Positions 42,446 through 52,050 of a stretch of 64,000 nt of DNA are shown one piece after another. This DNA is from Diplonema papillatum (Eukaryota > Euglenozoa > Diplonemea > Diplonemida > Diplonemidae), in the NCBI GenBank assembly GCA_030068145.1, contig JAPJBO010000107.1:310001-374000 (forward strand). Direction: 5' to 3'. Under the pieces are notes generated by a model. The model saw nothing but the letters and a program-made list of their open reading frames with translations. It did no database searches and had not been told where the DNA came from. Position 1 is the stretch's first letter, and each line of letters starts with the position of its first letter. The position numbers were made by a program, and so were the translations under genes.

Positions 42446-43841
42446 TTAGATACTGGAGTCGCAATCGGTCGACAGCGGGGACACCGGCGAGAAGGGTGAA
42501 GAGATGACTTGCTGCAACGAAGCAGAGAGCCGCGGCGAGAGCAACGCGGAGTCCGGCTGCGCGCCTGGCTTGTGCCGAAGGCACGCACGCTCCGCCCGGA
42601 CCGCCTGCAGGTCGCGCAGTGCCTCGTCGAGGGGGCCCAGCTTTGCCGCTTGGAACCACGAGACCGCCGACTCCATCTTCGCGGCTCGTTTCCGGAGGAC
42701 CCGGTTCTCGCTGCGCAGCTTTTCGTAGCCGCCGACTTCGGCGCGGATCCGGCGCAGCTCGGCGCCGGCTGCCTCCACTTCGGCTCGCAGCGCCTTCTTT
42801 TTGGCCTCGAGGGCGGCTACCTGTTTCGGTTTGCTTTGATGGGATCGTGTTGTAGACCTGTTTTCCCGTGGTGCCTTCGTGTGCGAGAGGCGTTCACGCC
42901 TCCTTCGGTTTCAAGTAACCGCCGATGCTCCCGCAGTGCTCGCTTGCCTTCATGGCACTTGCACTTTACAGAACTAACAATGCCCGCAGGTTGCGAGTAG
43001 GGGTCCGTGTTCACTGGGGGTGGTGCCTTGAACAGCACCTCGCGATCCCTTCGTTGTCAGCTTCGCACTCGCCGCAGCGCTCCAGTCTGTGGGCTGCGCA
43101 GTAGTGCATCCGCGGCCCCAGGTCATCTCCTTCGTGACGGTGTTGTTTATACCGGCAACAAGTCTCCGCTGGCAGGCGCTTCTTCGCACATTCCTTGCAT
43201 CGGGTAATGCGATCGTGTGCGTTCAACGACGGCAGCTCTGCCGCCGCGTATTTGAGCCGCCATGAATTCATGTGCACCCAGGTGATACCACACATCGTTC
43301 CCCTCCAGCACATACTACTTTGGGCACTTGTGGTAAGCACTTGCAATGTGCGCAAAACAACGTGTTTATGACGGAGCTTCTCAGGGCAGAAGGGAGCCGA
43401 CACCGCAGTGAAGTAGTAAGCCTGCGTGAGCGTCGGGCGATCCCCTCGTCACAACCCCACACCCCCTAACGACGCCGACACGCGCCGGACAGGGGCGGGC
43501 ACGACGCAGCTGTACAGAGGTGAAACGAGGAACAGTCGGTTGAAGCTAGTAGTTGAATCTGCACGCGCCACCTACAATAACAACTGAGATAACAGTAGTA
43601 CTGCGTGGAACGAGTAGTGTTGGCACTCGTTCAGCTAAGCAAAATGGCACACCTCAGCATCTCGCTCCGGAGCGTAATTCTTCAGCAACGGGCTCGGCAT
43701 GCGGCGCAAACTCTTGCCGCCCATGTTGCGGTTCGCGCCCTCGCCGCTTAGGTTCACAACGGCTAACGGCTTGCGATGCCAGATGTTGATTTCCGACATT
43801 TGCCCGATACCCTCCCTCTCCAGCTCCGGCTGGCCCTCCTC
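42446..43841 (-). CDS. Zinc-binding and coiled-coil protein, at least three exons, 5' end unresolved
   Basis: Exon 43841..43653 (63 codons, phase 0 at both ends, after acceptor TTCGAAAACAG and before GAG|GTGTGCC) reads EEGQPELEREGIGQMSEINI and GANRNMGGKSLRRMP. An exon ending at 43039 carries a Cys/His cluster (RITRCKECAKKRLPAETCC, HYCAAHRLERCGECEADNEG) that could bind two zinc ions; its start is not resolved. The last exon (from 42833 or 42820 to TAA at 42446) is a coiled coil (ALEAKKKALRAEVEAAGAEL, YEKLRSENRVLRKRAAKMES). With the 42833 acceptor the 43039 donor joins in phase, but that acceptor is weak. Family not recognised. A 51-bp-family repeat lies between exons at about 42937. Confidence 0.55.
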
Positions 43842-44340
43842 CTGTTTTCGAACGTGGCGGAGAATAGACTAGAATAAGGGATTCACAACTTCGTAGAAGG
43901 CTCGTTGCGGCCGGCGGCGCTGGCACGGTGGGTGACGCAACGCCAGAAGCATCCTGGCAGGCCGGCGAGCCCGACTCGCGGGAGATCGCCGTCTCGGTAT
44001 CGTCTCTTCCATTTTGTCTGCTGCGCGGCCTATGGCGGCGGCCAGCGTTTTGATGTACAACTCCTCTGGACTGGATGAATAGGCGAGTTGTGCTGTCTCT
44101 TCAGGCTGAGCGAGAGAGAGAGAGTGTGTGTGTGTGTGCTTTAGCCGGAGGCGACGGCGACGTGGACACTCAGACAAGATGAATAAGCGAACACAAGGCC
44201 CTGGCTAAGATATCTGCTAACCTCCGCGGGTCGCCGGGCCTGCTGACCTAAAATGGAAGGTGCCGCTTGCAAATCCAGAAAGCGGCGTTGGGCGTGCATG
44301 GAACCCGCACCGATCTCCGCGGATCGTCGGACCAGTTTGA
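43842..44340. other. Possible 5' part of the coiled-coil gene
   Basis: A minus-strand reading at 43900..44110 (AQLAYSSSPEELYIKTLAAA, IGRAADKMEE) may be a further upstream exon, but I cannot connect it by phase. A (GA)n(GT)n tract lies at 44113..44140. Confidence 0.35.
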
Positions 44341-44367
44341 CATAATATTATATGGTACGATGCCAAA

Positions 44368-44460
44368 CCCCCCCCCCCCCCAGGGGTGGCCCTAAGCAGC
44401 CAAATTGCGGAGTCGTTGGCAGAATCGGACCTGACCCCCCCCCCCCTATATACAGGCTAT
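44368..44460. repeat. Poly-C tracts with a CAGGGGTGG boundary
   Basis: A C run (44368..44381) leads into CAGGGGTGGCCC, the same layout as at 47642..47670 and 56045..56065. A second C run lies at about 44435..44446. The layout suggests transposon ends; no inverse partner was found here. Confidence 0.6.
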
Positions 44461-44499
44461 TTTCACTGTGGAGGGGGGACGCTACCTGTCACTCTCTAA

Positions 44500-44665
44500 G
44501 GTGGTCACCACGGTGGGTGGTCAGAAAAAAAAAATTTTTGTTTGGCCCAAATACCCCAAAACCCACACTTTGAAAATTTTTTGTGGGCCCACTTTTGCCA
44601 GGGAATTTTGACCATTTCACCTTAGAGAATTCGACCACCCAGCCTCCAAGGCAACTGCACTGTAG
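44500..44665 (+). repeat. Repeat family 6 copy 1
   Basis: Shares the A-run/T-run junction, CCAGGG(A/C)ATTTTGACCA and TTTCACCTTAGAG with 47950..48095. Confidence 0.75.
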
Positions 44666-44711
44666 AAGGGGGGGGACAGGGACTTTATTAGCGGCCCAGG
44701 GTCTTTATCCG

Positions 44712-44885
44712 CGGAAAAAAAAGTCTTTATTCGCGCCCGAAAAGTCTTTATTCGCGCCCAAAAAGTCTTTATTCGCGCCCAAAAAGTCTTTATTCGCGCA
44801 AAAGTGGCTTTTTACGCGGAAAAAGCGCCCTTTTCGCGGGAAAAAGTCTCTATTAGCGCTCGCTAATAGAGACTTTTTCCGAAGT
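44712..44885 (+). repeat. 20-bp minisatellite (AAAAGTCTTTATTCGCGCCC) with inverted end
   Basis: About five tandem units, then TCTCTATTAGCG and its inverse CGCTAATAGAGA. All frames stay open. The same array occurs at 47360..47560. Confidence 0.85.
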
Positions 44886-44976
44886 TTCAGAAAAATTTGC
44901 ACGGCGGTCAAAAATTCGTCAATTTTTTGGGCTAAATTTAAATTTTTGGGATTCAAATACCCCCCCGACTCCAGAT

Positions 44977-46286
44977 ACACAAACTCTTTCGAACGCTGCA
45001 CACGGGTATCCTTCAAGTGACCTCTAACTATCATGTTGCATAAGGCGTTATCCGGATCTGAAAGCCGAAGACTTTGTAACACTTTACCGCAACCGAGGTC
45101 GCGAACCGGGTTCGGCTTGCACTGCAAAAGCAGCATAATTGTGTCTTGCGCACGAGCGCGGAAATCCGCCACCCGCCATTCGGCTAGATATTGCAAGAAC
45201 ACAATTGCGAAGCGTACTGCAAACGGATAGTGTTACGAAGGCGAACGAATCATGCGGGAACCTATGGAGGGGCCCCTCGACAGCTTTCAGAACACGGCAG
45301 AGTGAGCCACGATACGGATAAGCGTGTGCACATTCTACTTCCGGTTGATCTGCATTTCCCGAACGCAAGCGAAGGACGGTGGGCTAACAACCCAAATGGC
45401 CACAGACGGAGTCTGAGGCTCTCCACATTACATCACGCAAGAATGGCTGATTCCTTCCTGAAGTCATCGGCTGTCTTTGTGCCCACAGGAAGCGCGAACT
45501 GAACGCAAGGACCTTCCAGACGTGGAACACTGTACGGAGCGCCCACAAGCAGATTCTAACAGGATTAATCCCTCACACCGAAGTGATCATGAGTTGCCTT
45601 AACGAAACGAACCTTGTGGAGCTGAACTCAGGCTGATAGGTGGGCCGTCTACAACTTAGCACCGGTCAGCAAGTAAACGTATCCGACCCCTGGCACAGAA
45701 GGCACGCGGTGGCTATCGGTAAACTGCATCGCGCACTCAGACAGAATTGACAGCTTGTACTTGGAACCCCTTCTCACGATCAGTAACCTGGACGACAATT
45801 ACGCCGGAAGAAAGAAAGGACTGACGAATATCCTCGGGCTGCTTCGAAAATCTTCACACAAAATACATGGGTCAAAAGGGATTCCCCCCCAGAAAAAAAA
45901 GACACCAGATACGCAAACTCTTTCGAACGCTGCACACGGGTATCCTTCAAGTGACCTCTAACTATCTGTTGCATACGCGTATCCGGATCTGAAAGCCGAA
46001 GACTTCGTAACACTTTACCGCAACCGAAGTCGCGAACCGGGTTCGGCTTGCACTGCAAAAGCAGCATAATTGTGTCTTGCGCCCGAGCGCGGAAATCCGC
46101 CACCCGCCATTCGGCTAGAGTGCAAGAACACAATTGCGAAGCGTACTACAAACGGATAGTGTTACAAAGGCGAACGAATCATGCGAGAACCTATGGAGGG
46201 GCCCCTCGACAGCTTTCAGAACACGGCATAGTAAGTCAAGAGTCGGATAAGCGTGTGCACATTCTACTCCCGTTTGATCTGCATTT
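44977..46286. repeat. 380-bp direct repeat pair, possible decayed exon
   Basis: 44977..45356 and 45905..46286 are about 95% alike, from ACAAACTCTTTCGAACGCTG to GTGTGCACATTCTACT. On the minus strand both include EWRVADFRARAQDTIMLLLQ and CKPNPVRD, which look like part of an ankyrin-type or similar helical exon, but small indels split the frame differently in each. No complete gene. The spacer 45357..45904 shows nothing recognisable. Confidence 0.8.
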
Positions 46287-46340
46287 TTCCACCTTACCCC
46301 CCTTTCTTTGATCTGCGGTGTGTATTTGCAAAACAGTTCC

Positions 46341-46775
46341 GGCACGGCGGGTTTGCGGGTTTGCGGGTTAGGGTATGCGGGTTTGCGGGGTTTGCGGGTT
46401 AGGGTACGCGGGTTTGCGGGGTTTGCGGGTTAGGGTACGCGGGTTTGCGGGGTTTGCGGGTTAGGGTACGCGGGTTTGCGGGTTAGGGTATGCGGGTTTG
46501 CGGGTCTCGGGTATGCGGGTTTGCGGGTTCGGGTATGCGGGTTTGCGGGGTTTTGCGGGTTAGGGTATGCGGGTTTGCGGGGTTTGCGGGTTAGGGTATG
46601 CGGGTTTGCGGGTTTGCGGGTTTGCGGGTTTGCGGGTTCGGGGTATGCGGGTTTTATGCGGGTATTAGGGTTGGCGGGTTCGGGTATGCGGGTTTGCGGG
46701 TTTGCGGGTTAGGGTATGCGGGTTTGCGGGGTTTGCGGGTTAGGGTATGCGGGTTTGCGGGTCTGGGTATGCCAG
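46341..46775 (+). repeat. G-rich telomere-like minisatellite
   Basis: About 435 bp made of GCGGGTTT and GCGGGTTAGGGTA(T/C) units with variants. All G runs are on the plus strand. Contains TTAGGG cores but no pure telomere repeat. Likely able to form G-quadruplexes. Confidence 0.9.
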
Positions 46776-47220
46776 CCTCCAGTGATAAGAGGCGCTCTGC
46801 TGTGGCGGCCCTAACTCCGCGACTGTGCCGGGGTGTCGTATCGTCATCGGGCACGATGGTCGCTGGAGCTTGGGGGCTTCTGGTGGAAGTGGCGCAGGGT
46901 GTAGGGCTGCAGCCTGACGGTTTGGAGGTTGTTGATCGGGGGGATGGGAAGCTGGTTTGGAAGTGGCGGTGCAGGTGGCATGGTGGCGAACCCCCTCCCG
47001 CAAGATCTCGAGCTTGGGAAGTAGAAACTCGCTATCGGTTAGTCGTGATGAAAGAGTATAGTGTACAAAGCAATTTACGTGTACAGCAAAGCGATTTACA
47101 ATAGTTGCGTTGATCAAAGCAGCTTGAGGATCCGGGATTCAAGGGTCGTATCTGGGTCGTATCTGTGGTTATCAGGGTGTGTGTTTATCAATGGGGGTTG
47201 GTCTGTGTTCTGGGTTTGGG

Positions 47221-47345
47221 CAATTTTTTGACCAGAAAATTTCGACCAAAAAATTTCGACGAAAATTTTGGCCAAATTTTTTCGACCAAAAATTTTGACC
47301 AAAATTTTTGACCAAAAAATTTCGATCAAAAATTTTCGACCCAAC
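47221..47345. repeat. AT-rich 13-17-bp minisatellite (GACCAAAATTTT)
   Basis: Seven or eight diverged units mixing TTTCGACCAAAA and TTTTGACCAAAA. Joined on the right by the 20-bp array. Confidence 0.8.
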
Positions 47346-47359
47346 TTTCACAACTTTTT

Positions 47360-47560
47360 CCGCGGGAAAAAGTCTCTATCCGCGGGAAAAAAGTCTCTAT
47401 TCGCGCCGAAAAAGTCTTTATTCGCGCCCAAAAAGTCTTTATTCGCGCCCAAAAAGTCTTTATTCGCGCCCAAAAAGTCTTTATTAGCGGCCGCTAATAG
47501 AGACTTTTTGGCGCCAAAAAGTCTCTATTAGCGGCCGCTAATAAAGACTTTTTTCCGCTA
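47360..47560 (+). repeat. 20-bp minisatellite, second locus
   Basis: Same AAAAGTCTTTATTCGCGCCC unit as 44712..44885, closing with inverted TCTATTAGCGGCCGCTAATA palindromes (two, at about 47480..47500 and 47523..47545). Confidence 0.85.
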
Positions 47561-47658
47561 ATAAAGACTCCCACGGGGGGGGGGAGGGGGGGGGGGTCCC
47601 TTGCAAAGTCGTTGGGGGCTCTCAGGGTAGTGTCAGCACTGCCCCCCCCCCCCCCCCC

Positions 47659-48310
47659 CAGGGGTACCTGTAACTCGGGGCCCGGGCCCTGGAAAATTTT
47701 CCAGGGTTTTGGCCCTGAACGATTACCAAAGGAAAAACTCTCTGGTGCGAGATGCAATTCGTTTACAATTCCATTCCAGGGCCCCAGACTGTCCTTGAGC
47801 TCAACGGATTCAAAAGCGTTCAAAAACGTCCTCGGAATGTATTTTTCGACACAGCCACGAAACCTGAAGGAGGTTTTCAGGTTCTGGCAGGTCTAGCTGG
47901 CTGTCTAAAGGGTACCACGGCTCAGTCACCCAAGGTCACAGGTGGCAAGGTGGGTGTTGAAAAAAAAAATTTTTTTTTTGGGCCGGAATCCCTAAAAGCT
48001 CGCATTTCGGAAAGTTTTTGTCCCACATTTTTCCCAGGGCATTTTGACCATTTCACCTTAGAGCCTCCGCCCGCTCAGCCCCTATGGTAAATGCACGACT
48101 GTGAGCTTTTTTTATCAAATTTTATCAAGTTTATTTCTTGATTTTTTCTCGTCTTGCTCTCCGCTTGTTGTGGAAGCTGCAATATTGACGATTCCATCCT
48201 TGGATGGCGTGATTACCGTGGGCCTGGACCCTATCTGGACCCTAGCGCTAACCCGGGGCCCGGGGCCCGGGGCCCGGGCCCCGGAGACCCTGGATTTACA
48301 GGTACCCTTG
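47659..48310. mobile_element. 652-bp hAT-like MITE in a poly-C target
   Basis: The left end CAGGGGTACCTGTAA and the inverse of the right end, CAAGGGTACCTGTAA, differ by one base and are flanked by C runs of 17 (47642..47658) and 12 (48311..48322), consistent with an all-C 8-bp duplication. GC palindromes GGGGCCCGGGCCC lie inside both ends. It holds a family-6 block (47950..48095) and no ORF. Almost the same length as the MITE at 35.4 kb, but with a different sequence. Confidence 0.7.
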
Positions 48311-48322
48311 CCCCCCCCCCCC

Positions 48323-49369
48323 AAGGATGGCAATAATAAAATACACTTGTATTTTATTCGTTGTATTTTATTGTATTTTATTCTGGAGAATTTGTATTTA
48401 ATACAAGTCTGTATTTGGAATCCCATTTGCCTGTAGTTGACATGTCTTTATTTTGCCTGTATCCACCTCGTCCAGACGAAAATATCGGGAAATTTCAGAG
48501 AAATTCGGGAGTTTCGGGGTACTTCCTTTGCGGCGTAAGGACTCGCCATCATCGAAGACAGAGACGTGCACTCCGCGGCGGGCAGAGGTGCAGGATAAGG
48601 TACCAGTGACGAAGAGAGGTGGCACGAAGAGGTTGTCACGAAAGTAGTCCTAACCACCAGGACCAGGGGCAGTGAAGGTCGAAGACGGCAATTCGAGCGA
48701 GGAGTAAGGTTGATAACCAAAATGAGAGGCACGATGGCCATCCTGAAAGCAGGGTTGCAGGATGATGCTGGGCGAGGATAACGTTGCTATGGCGACTGGG
48801 ACAGAGAGATAACGCAAGTCCACCCACCTGCATAAGGTCGTCGACTGACCTTTCCCGAGACGAGTTGGAATGCGGGTACCATCTTTCCGGAGATTTCCGG
48901 TTCCTCCCGTACTCTACAACTCCCCACATAAGTGAACGTGGACTCCGAAGTGTGACACTGGGTGCACGAATTCAGAATTCCGTGACGCAGAGAGGGTGTT
49001 CAGCTTCATGGGGTGAAAAGCGCCTTCTTGGCGAGAGTCCACGCCACCACAAATATGGGCAGGTCTTGACGAGTTAGTTGCCGATATCGACCGGAAAAAC
49101 AAAGCTGCCGAGGAAACTAAGAAGCGCGAGGAAAAGCAGGCTGAAGCCAAGGAAAAAGTCGTAGATGTAGTCGAGAATCAGGGATCATTTAGAGTCACAC
49201 ACACAAAGACATGTCAAAAACATCAACCACAAGGCAGCTGCACTGTAGCCTACAGGGTCTGTATTTTATTCTGTATTTAATTGTATTTAATTGTATTTTA
49301 TTGTATTTTATTGTATTTTATTATTGAATTTGTATTTAATTATTTGACCCTTGTATTATACCATCTTTG
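48323..49369. repeat. TGTATTTTAT arrays flanking a gene-less stretch
   Basis: 10-bp-type arrays of TTGTATTTTA/TTGTATTTAA lie at about 48345..48415 and 49258..49345. Nothing recognised between them (48420..49255). Confidence 0.7.
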
Positions 49370-50835
49370 CCCCCCCCCCCCCCCCCCCCTTTGCACTAAT
49401 AAAATTTTTTTGATGTCACCCCATACTGGCCCCGAAACCCCACTTGTGTGGCCCAAAACGGTTCCCAAACGGTTTTTGGCGGGCTGAGTCGAGGTAAAGG
49501 GGTCTCTGAAGGCCCACGAATAGGCCCAGGTGGGCCCAGGTGGGCCCCGGAGCGGGCACTCAGTGCGAGGGGGGGTGCCCCCAAAATGGGGTCATTTTCA
49601 AAGCCTCGCCACTTCTCAAGCTAGTCAAACACCTTCTGGCCTCCAGCGGGAAACCCAGACTACACAACGACAAGATCGGCTGTGTTCAGCCGTAGATAGC
49701 CACCAGCGGGTCCTCTTGAAGCCGAAGAATGTTCTCAGGGGTCTCAGATAGCCCTACTTGGCCACCCCGCCTGCAGCGCCTGCGGTGGGCAGGCACACCT
49801 TGTAAATAGAGTGGGTGCAGCAGGTGCACCCTGCCTAGAATCCGGCTTTACCAGCAATACGAATTAAGAATACAGGTTGACCCAGGAAAACGGAAACTAA
49901 GAGAGGGAAAATGCCAAAGATCACGGGTCTGGAGTTCGTGGAGTCATCGGTGAGAGCAATGCAGAAGTTGTCGCCGTTTCATGAGGAAACGAGACGTGGT
50001 CAGTCCATGCAGAGACGACTCGTAGCCAGCAGGACCTTTTGCGAAAAGGTCTCTGGTGAGGACCTGATCGGTTTCTTTCTCGCCCTAATGACAGAGGAGG
50101 AGAACGTTGACATCTGGAAGCGCCTTTCTGGTAGGCTTTCAGAAGCCTTCAACAGCCTTGACGACGAGGCGAGCCGGCGACGCATCGTGAGCGGTTTGGA
50201 CTGGGCACGTGCCCGGTACAGGGCTGTTGGAATGGTCGTGGGTGACAATCTCTGAAAGAACCGGGGAAAGGCTGCCGAGATTGGCGTTGGCGGGGGAGTC
50301 CTCATCTTGGTTCTTTTGCATTTTTCCACCTTATATTCTGCGTTTTCCTTGTAAGCACTGTGTTCTCAAAAGCGGGTGAAGCCGGATTCTAGGCAGGGTG
50401 CACTTGCATACCACACATTCTAAGCGTGTGCCTGCCCACTGCTGGCGCTGCACACATGGGGCTAACTGTGACCCCCGAGAGCACTCTTCGGCTTCAAGAG
50501 GACCCGCTGGTGGCTATCTACGGCTGAACACAGCCGATCTTGTCGTTTTGAAGTCTGGGTTTCCCGCTGGAGGCCAGAAAGTGTTTGACTAGCTTGAGTA
50601 GTGGCGAAGCCCGAAAATGACCCCATTTTGGGGGGCTCTCCCCCTCGCGCTGAGTGCCCGCTCCGGGGCCCACCTGGGCCCACCTGGGCCTATTCGTGGG
50701 CCTTCAGAGACCCCTTTACCTCGACTCAGCCCGCCAAAAACCGTTTGGGAACCGTTTTGGGCCACACAAGTGGGGTTTCGGGGCCAGTATGGGGTGACAT
50801 AAAAAATTTTTTATTAGTGCAAAGGGGGGGGGGGG
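49370..50835. mobile_element. 1.47-kb element with ~470-bp terminal inverted repeats
   Basis: The left arm (about 49370..49853) starts with a 20-C run, TTTGCACTAATAAAA and GTCACCCCATACTGG. The right arm (about 50371..50835) is its inverse, ending CCAGTATGGGGTGAC, TTATTAGTGCAAA and a 12-G run. The arms stay alignable to CCTAGAATCCGGCTT. The roughly 515-bp centre holds one 114-codon ORF. No clear target duplication outside the C/G runs. Not assignable to a known superfamily from the sequence. Confidence 0.85.
49911..50255 (+). CDS. Lone 114-residue ORF of the long-inverted-repeat element
   Basis: ATG (MPKITGLEFVESSVRAMQKL) to TGA (VGMVVGDNL). Predicted mostly helical and rich in Arg and Glu (GEDLIGFFLALMTEEENVDI, SEAFNSLDDEASRRRIVSGL). 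No zinc site, catalytic triad or membrane span. It occupies almost the whole centre between the arms, starting about 58 bp after the left arm. Its intact frame, in a district where other ORFs are broken, hints at selection. It may be a DNA-binding or replication helper of the element; that is inference only. Confidence 0.55.
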   Translation: MPKITGLEFVESSVRAMQKLSPFHEETRRGQSMQRRLVASRTFCEKVSGEDLIGFFLALMTEEENVDIWKRLSGRLSEAFNSLDDEASRRRIVSGLDWARARYRAVGMVVGDNL

Positions 50836-50999
50836 TTTTGGCATCGTCTCCTATATATTAGGATGGAGTGGCAACAACTACAGAAGCTTTCACGAAGAGA
50901 AGCGCAGGTGCGTCGTGTCTACAACCTTCGCGAGTTGCGGAGCTCGCGCTTGCACCCCTATTCATACTCGCCTTCCTCACCACTTATTAAGTCGAACTT

Positions 51000-51095
51000 T
51001 GAGTGCATGCTCCGAAGAAAGGCTCCTCACACTGGGTCCAGACTACTCAGCCCGGGTCTCTGGGTCGCGTCCCCCTCCTTCTCTTGGTCGCCTGC
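51000..51095 (+). repeat. Dispersed family 4 copy
   Basis: Inverse of 26925..27020 (TCTGGGTCGCGTCCCCCTCC, TTCTCTTGGTCGCC). Confidence 0.8.
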
Positions 51096-51307
51096 TGCGA
51101 TTGATTGCGGTGCTAGTGCACGTGGTTACTTGGCAGCAATAAGGAAGGCCAAAAAAAATGCATCGTCGATCAAAGCAGTCGTCAGAAAACGAGGCTCCGT
51201 TTTCGCGGGCCCAATGTGCCTGGAAAGGCCACAAAGGAGGGCCAGGAAGGGAAAAGGAAAATAGAAGAGGAAAAGCTCGCTCCGGCTCTCTTGGACAAGA
51301 GCGCAAC

Positions 51308-51445
51308 AGCCAACCACATGCAAATCTTGAGGCGAAGTTAGCACCTCGCCACAACCCCGTCCGCTCTGCCCTGTGGCTGACTGTCTTCACGGGCTCGTGC
51401 TCGTGTTAAGCGCAACGCCGCTTTGGTTTTGAATCGCTCGACCCG
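51308..51445 (+). repeat. Dispersed family 3 copy
   Basis: CCCCGTCCGCTCTGCCCTGT, GGCTGACTGTCTTCACGGGC. Matches 63830..63960, 15006..15130 and, inverted, 24384..24480. Confidence 0.8.
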
Positions 51446-52050
51446 TAGGTCCGTGCCCGTGGGGAAAAAGTGTAAAGCAAGGACAAACGACTGCGCCGTC
51501 TGGGCCCGCAGAGGGGTTGCTGGGTGGACCGTTGCCAGTGCAGTCGCCTGCGATGTCGGCTCAGGCCTACCAAGTCCATGTGCTTTCTTTCTGCCCGTTG
51601 GACCCGGAAGGGGCAGCAGAACAAAATCTGGCAGGTGAGCAGCGACACCTGTGCGCCGGGGAAAGCCTGAAGATCGGTTTCAAGGTTTGCCGGGTTCTTA
51701 CCGGGTTTTATGAAACGGTGTGGATCACTGAAAGCGTTCCGATCCGCGCTTTCGTTGCGCAGAAGTGTGCATGGCACAGTCCGTTCTCGCCGGCGACGAA
51801 TGCTCCTTTTCCAGGGAGCTTGGGAACACGAGGTGCGAAACTGACCGCGAATCGCTTCGCGGGAACTGGGTTGGTATGGTAAGCCTCAACGCTACCTGAC
51901 ACGGGTACGCGATGTGCGCAACGTCTTCAGGAGTTGCTTGTTCTTTTACATGCGGAGCATCCGTAAATACCGGCTGATTTATTGTTGGGAGGGGATTGAC
52001 TCTGGAAACAGCTGAAACGCGCAACTGCGGACTGAAGGCAGAAGGCGAAG
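51446..52050. other. 3' flank of the 520-residue gene, nothing recognised
   Basis: Unlike three other genes in the window, no copies of the neighbouring gene's 3' end are visible here. Confidence 0.5.

Noticed and set aside
46476..47104. Gly/Arg/Cys-rich ORFs over the G-rich array
   Set aside because: Artefacts of the minisatellite.
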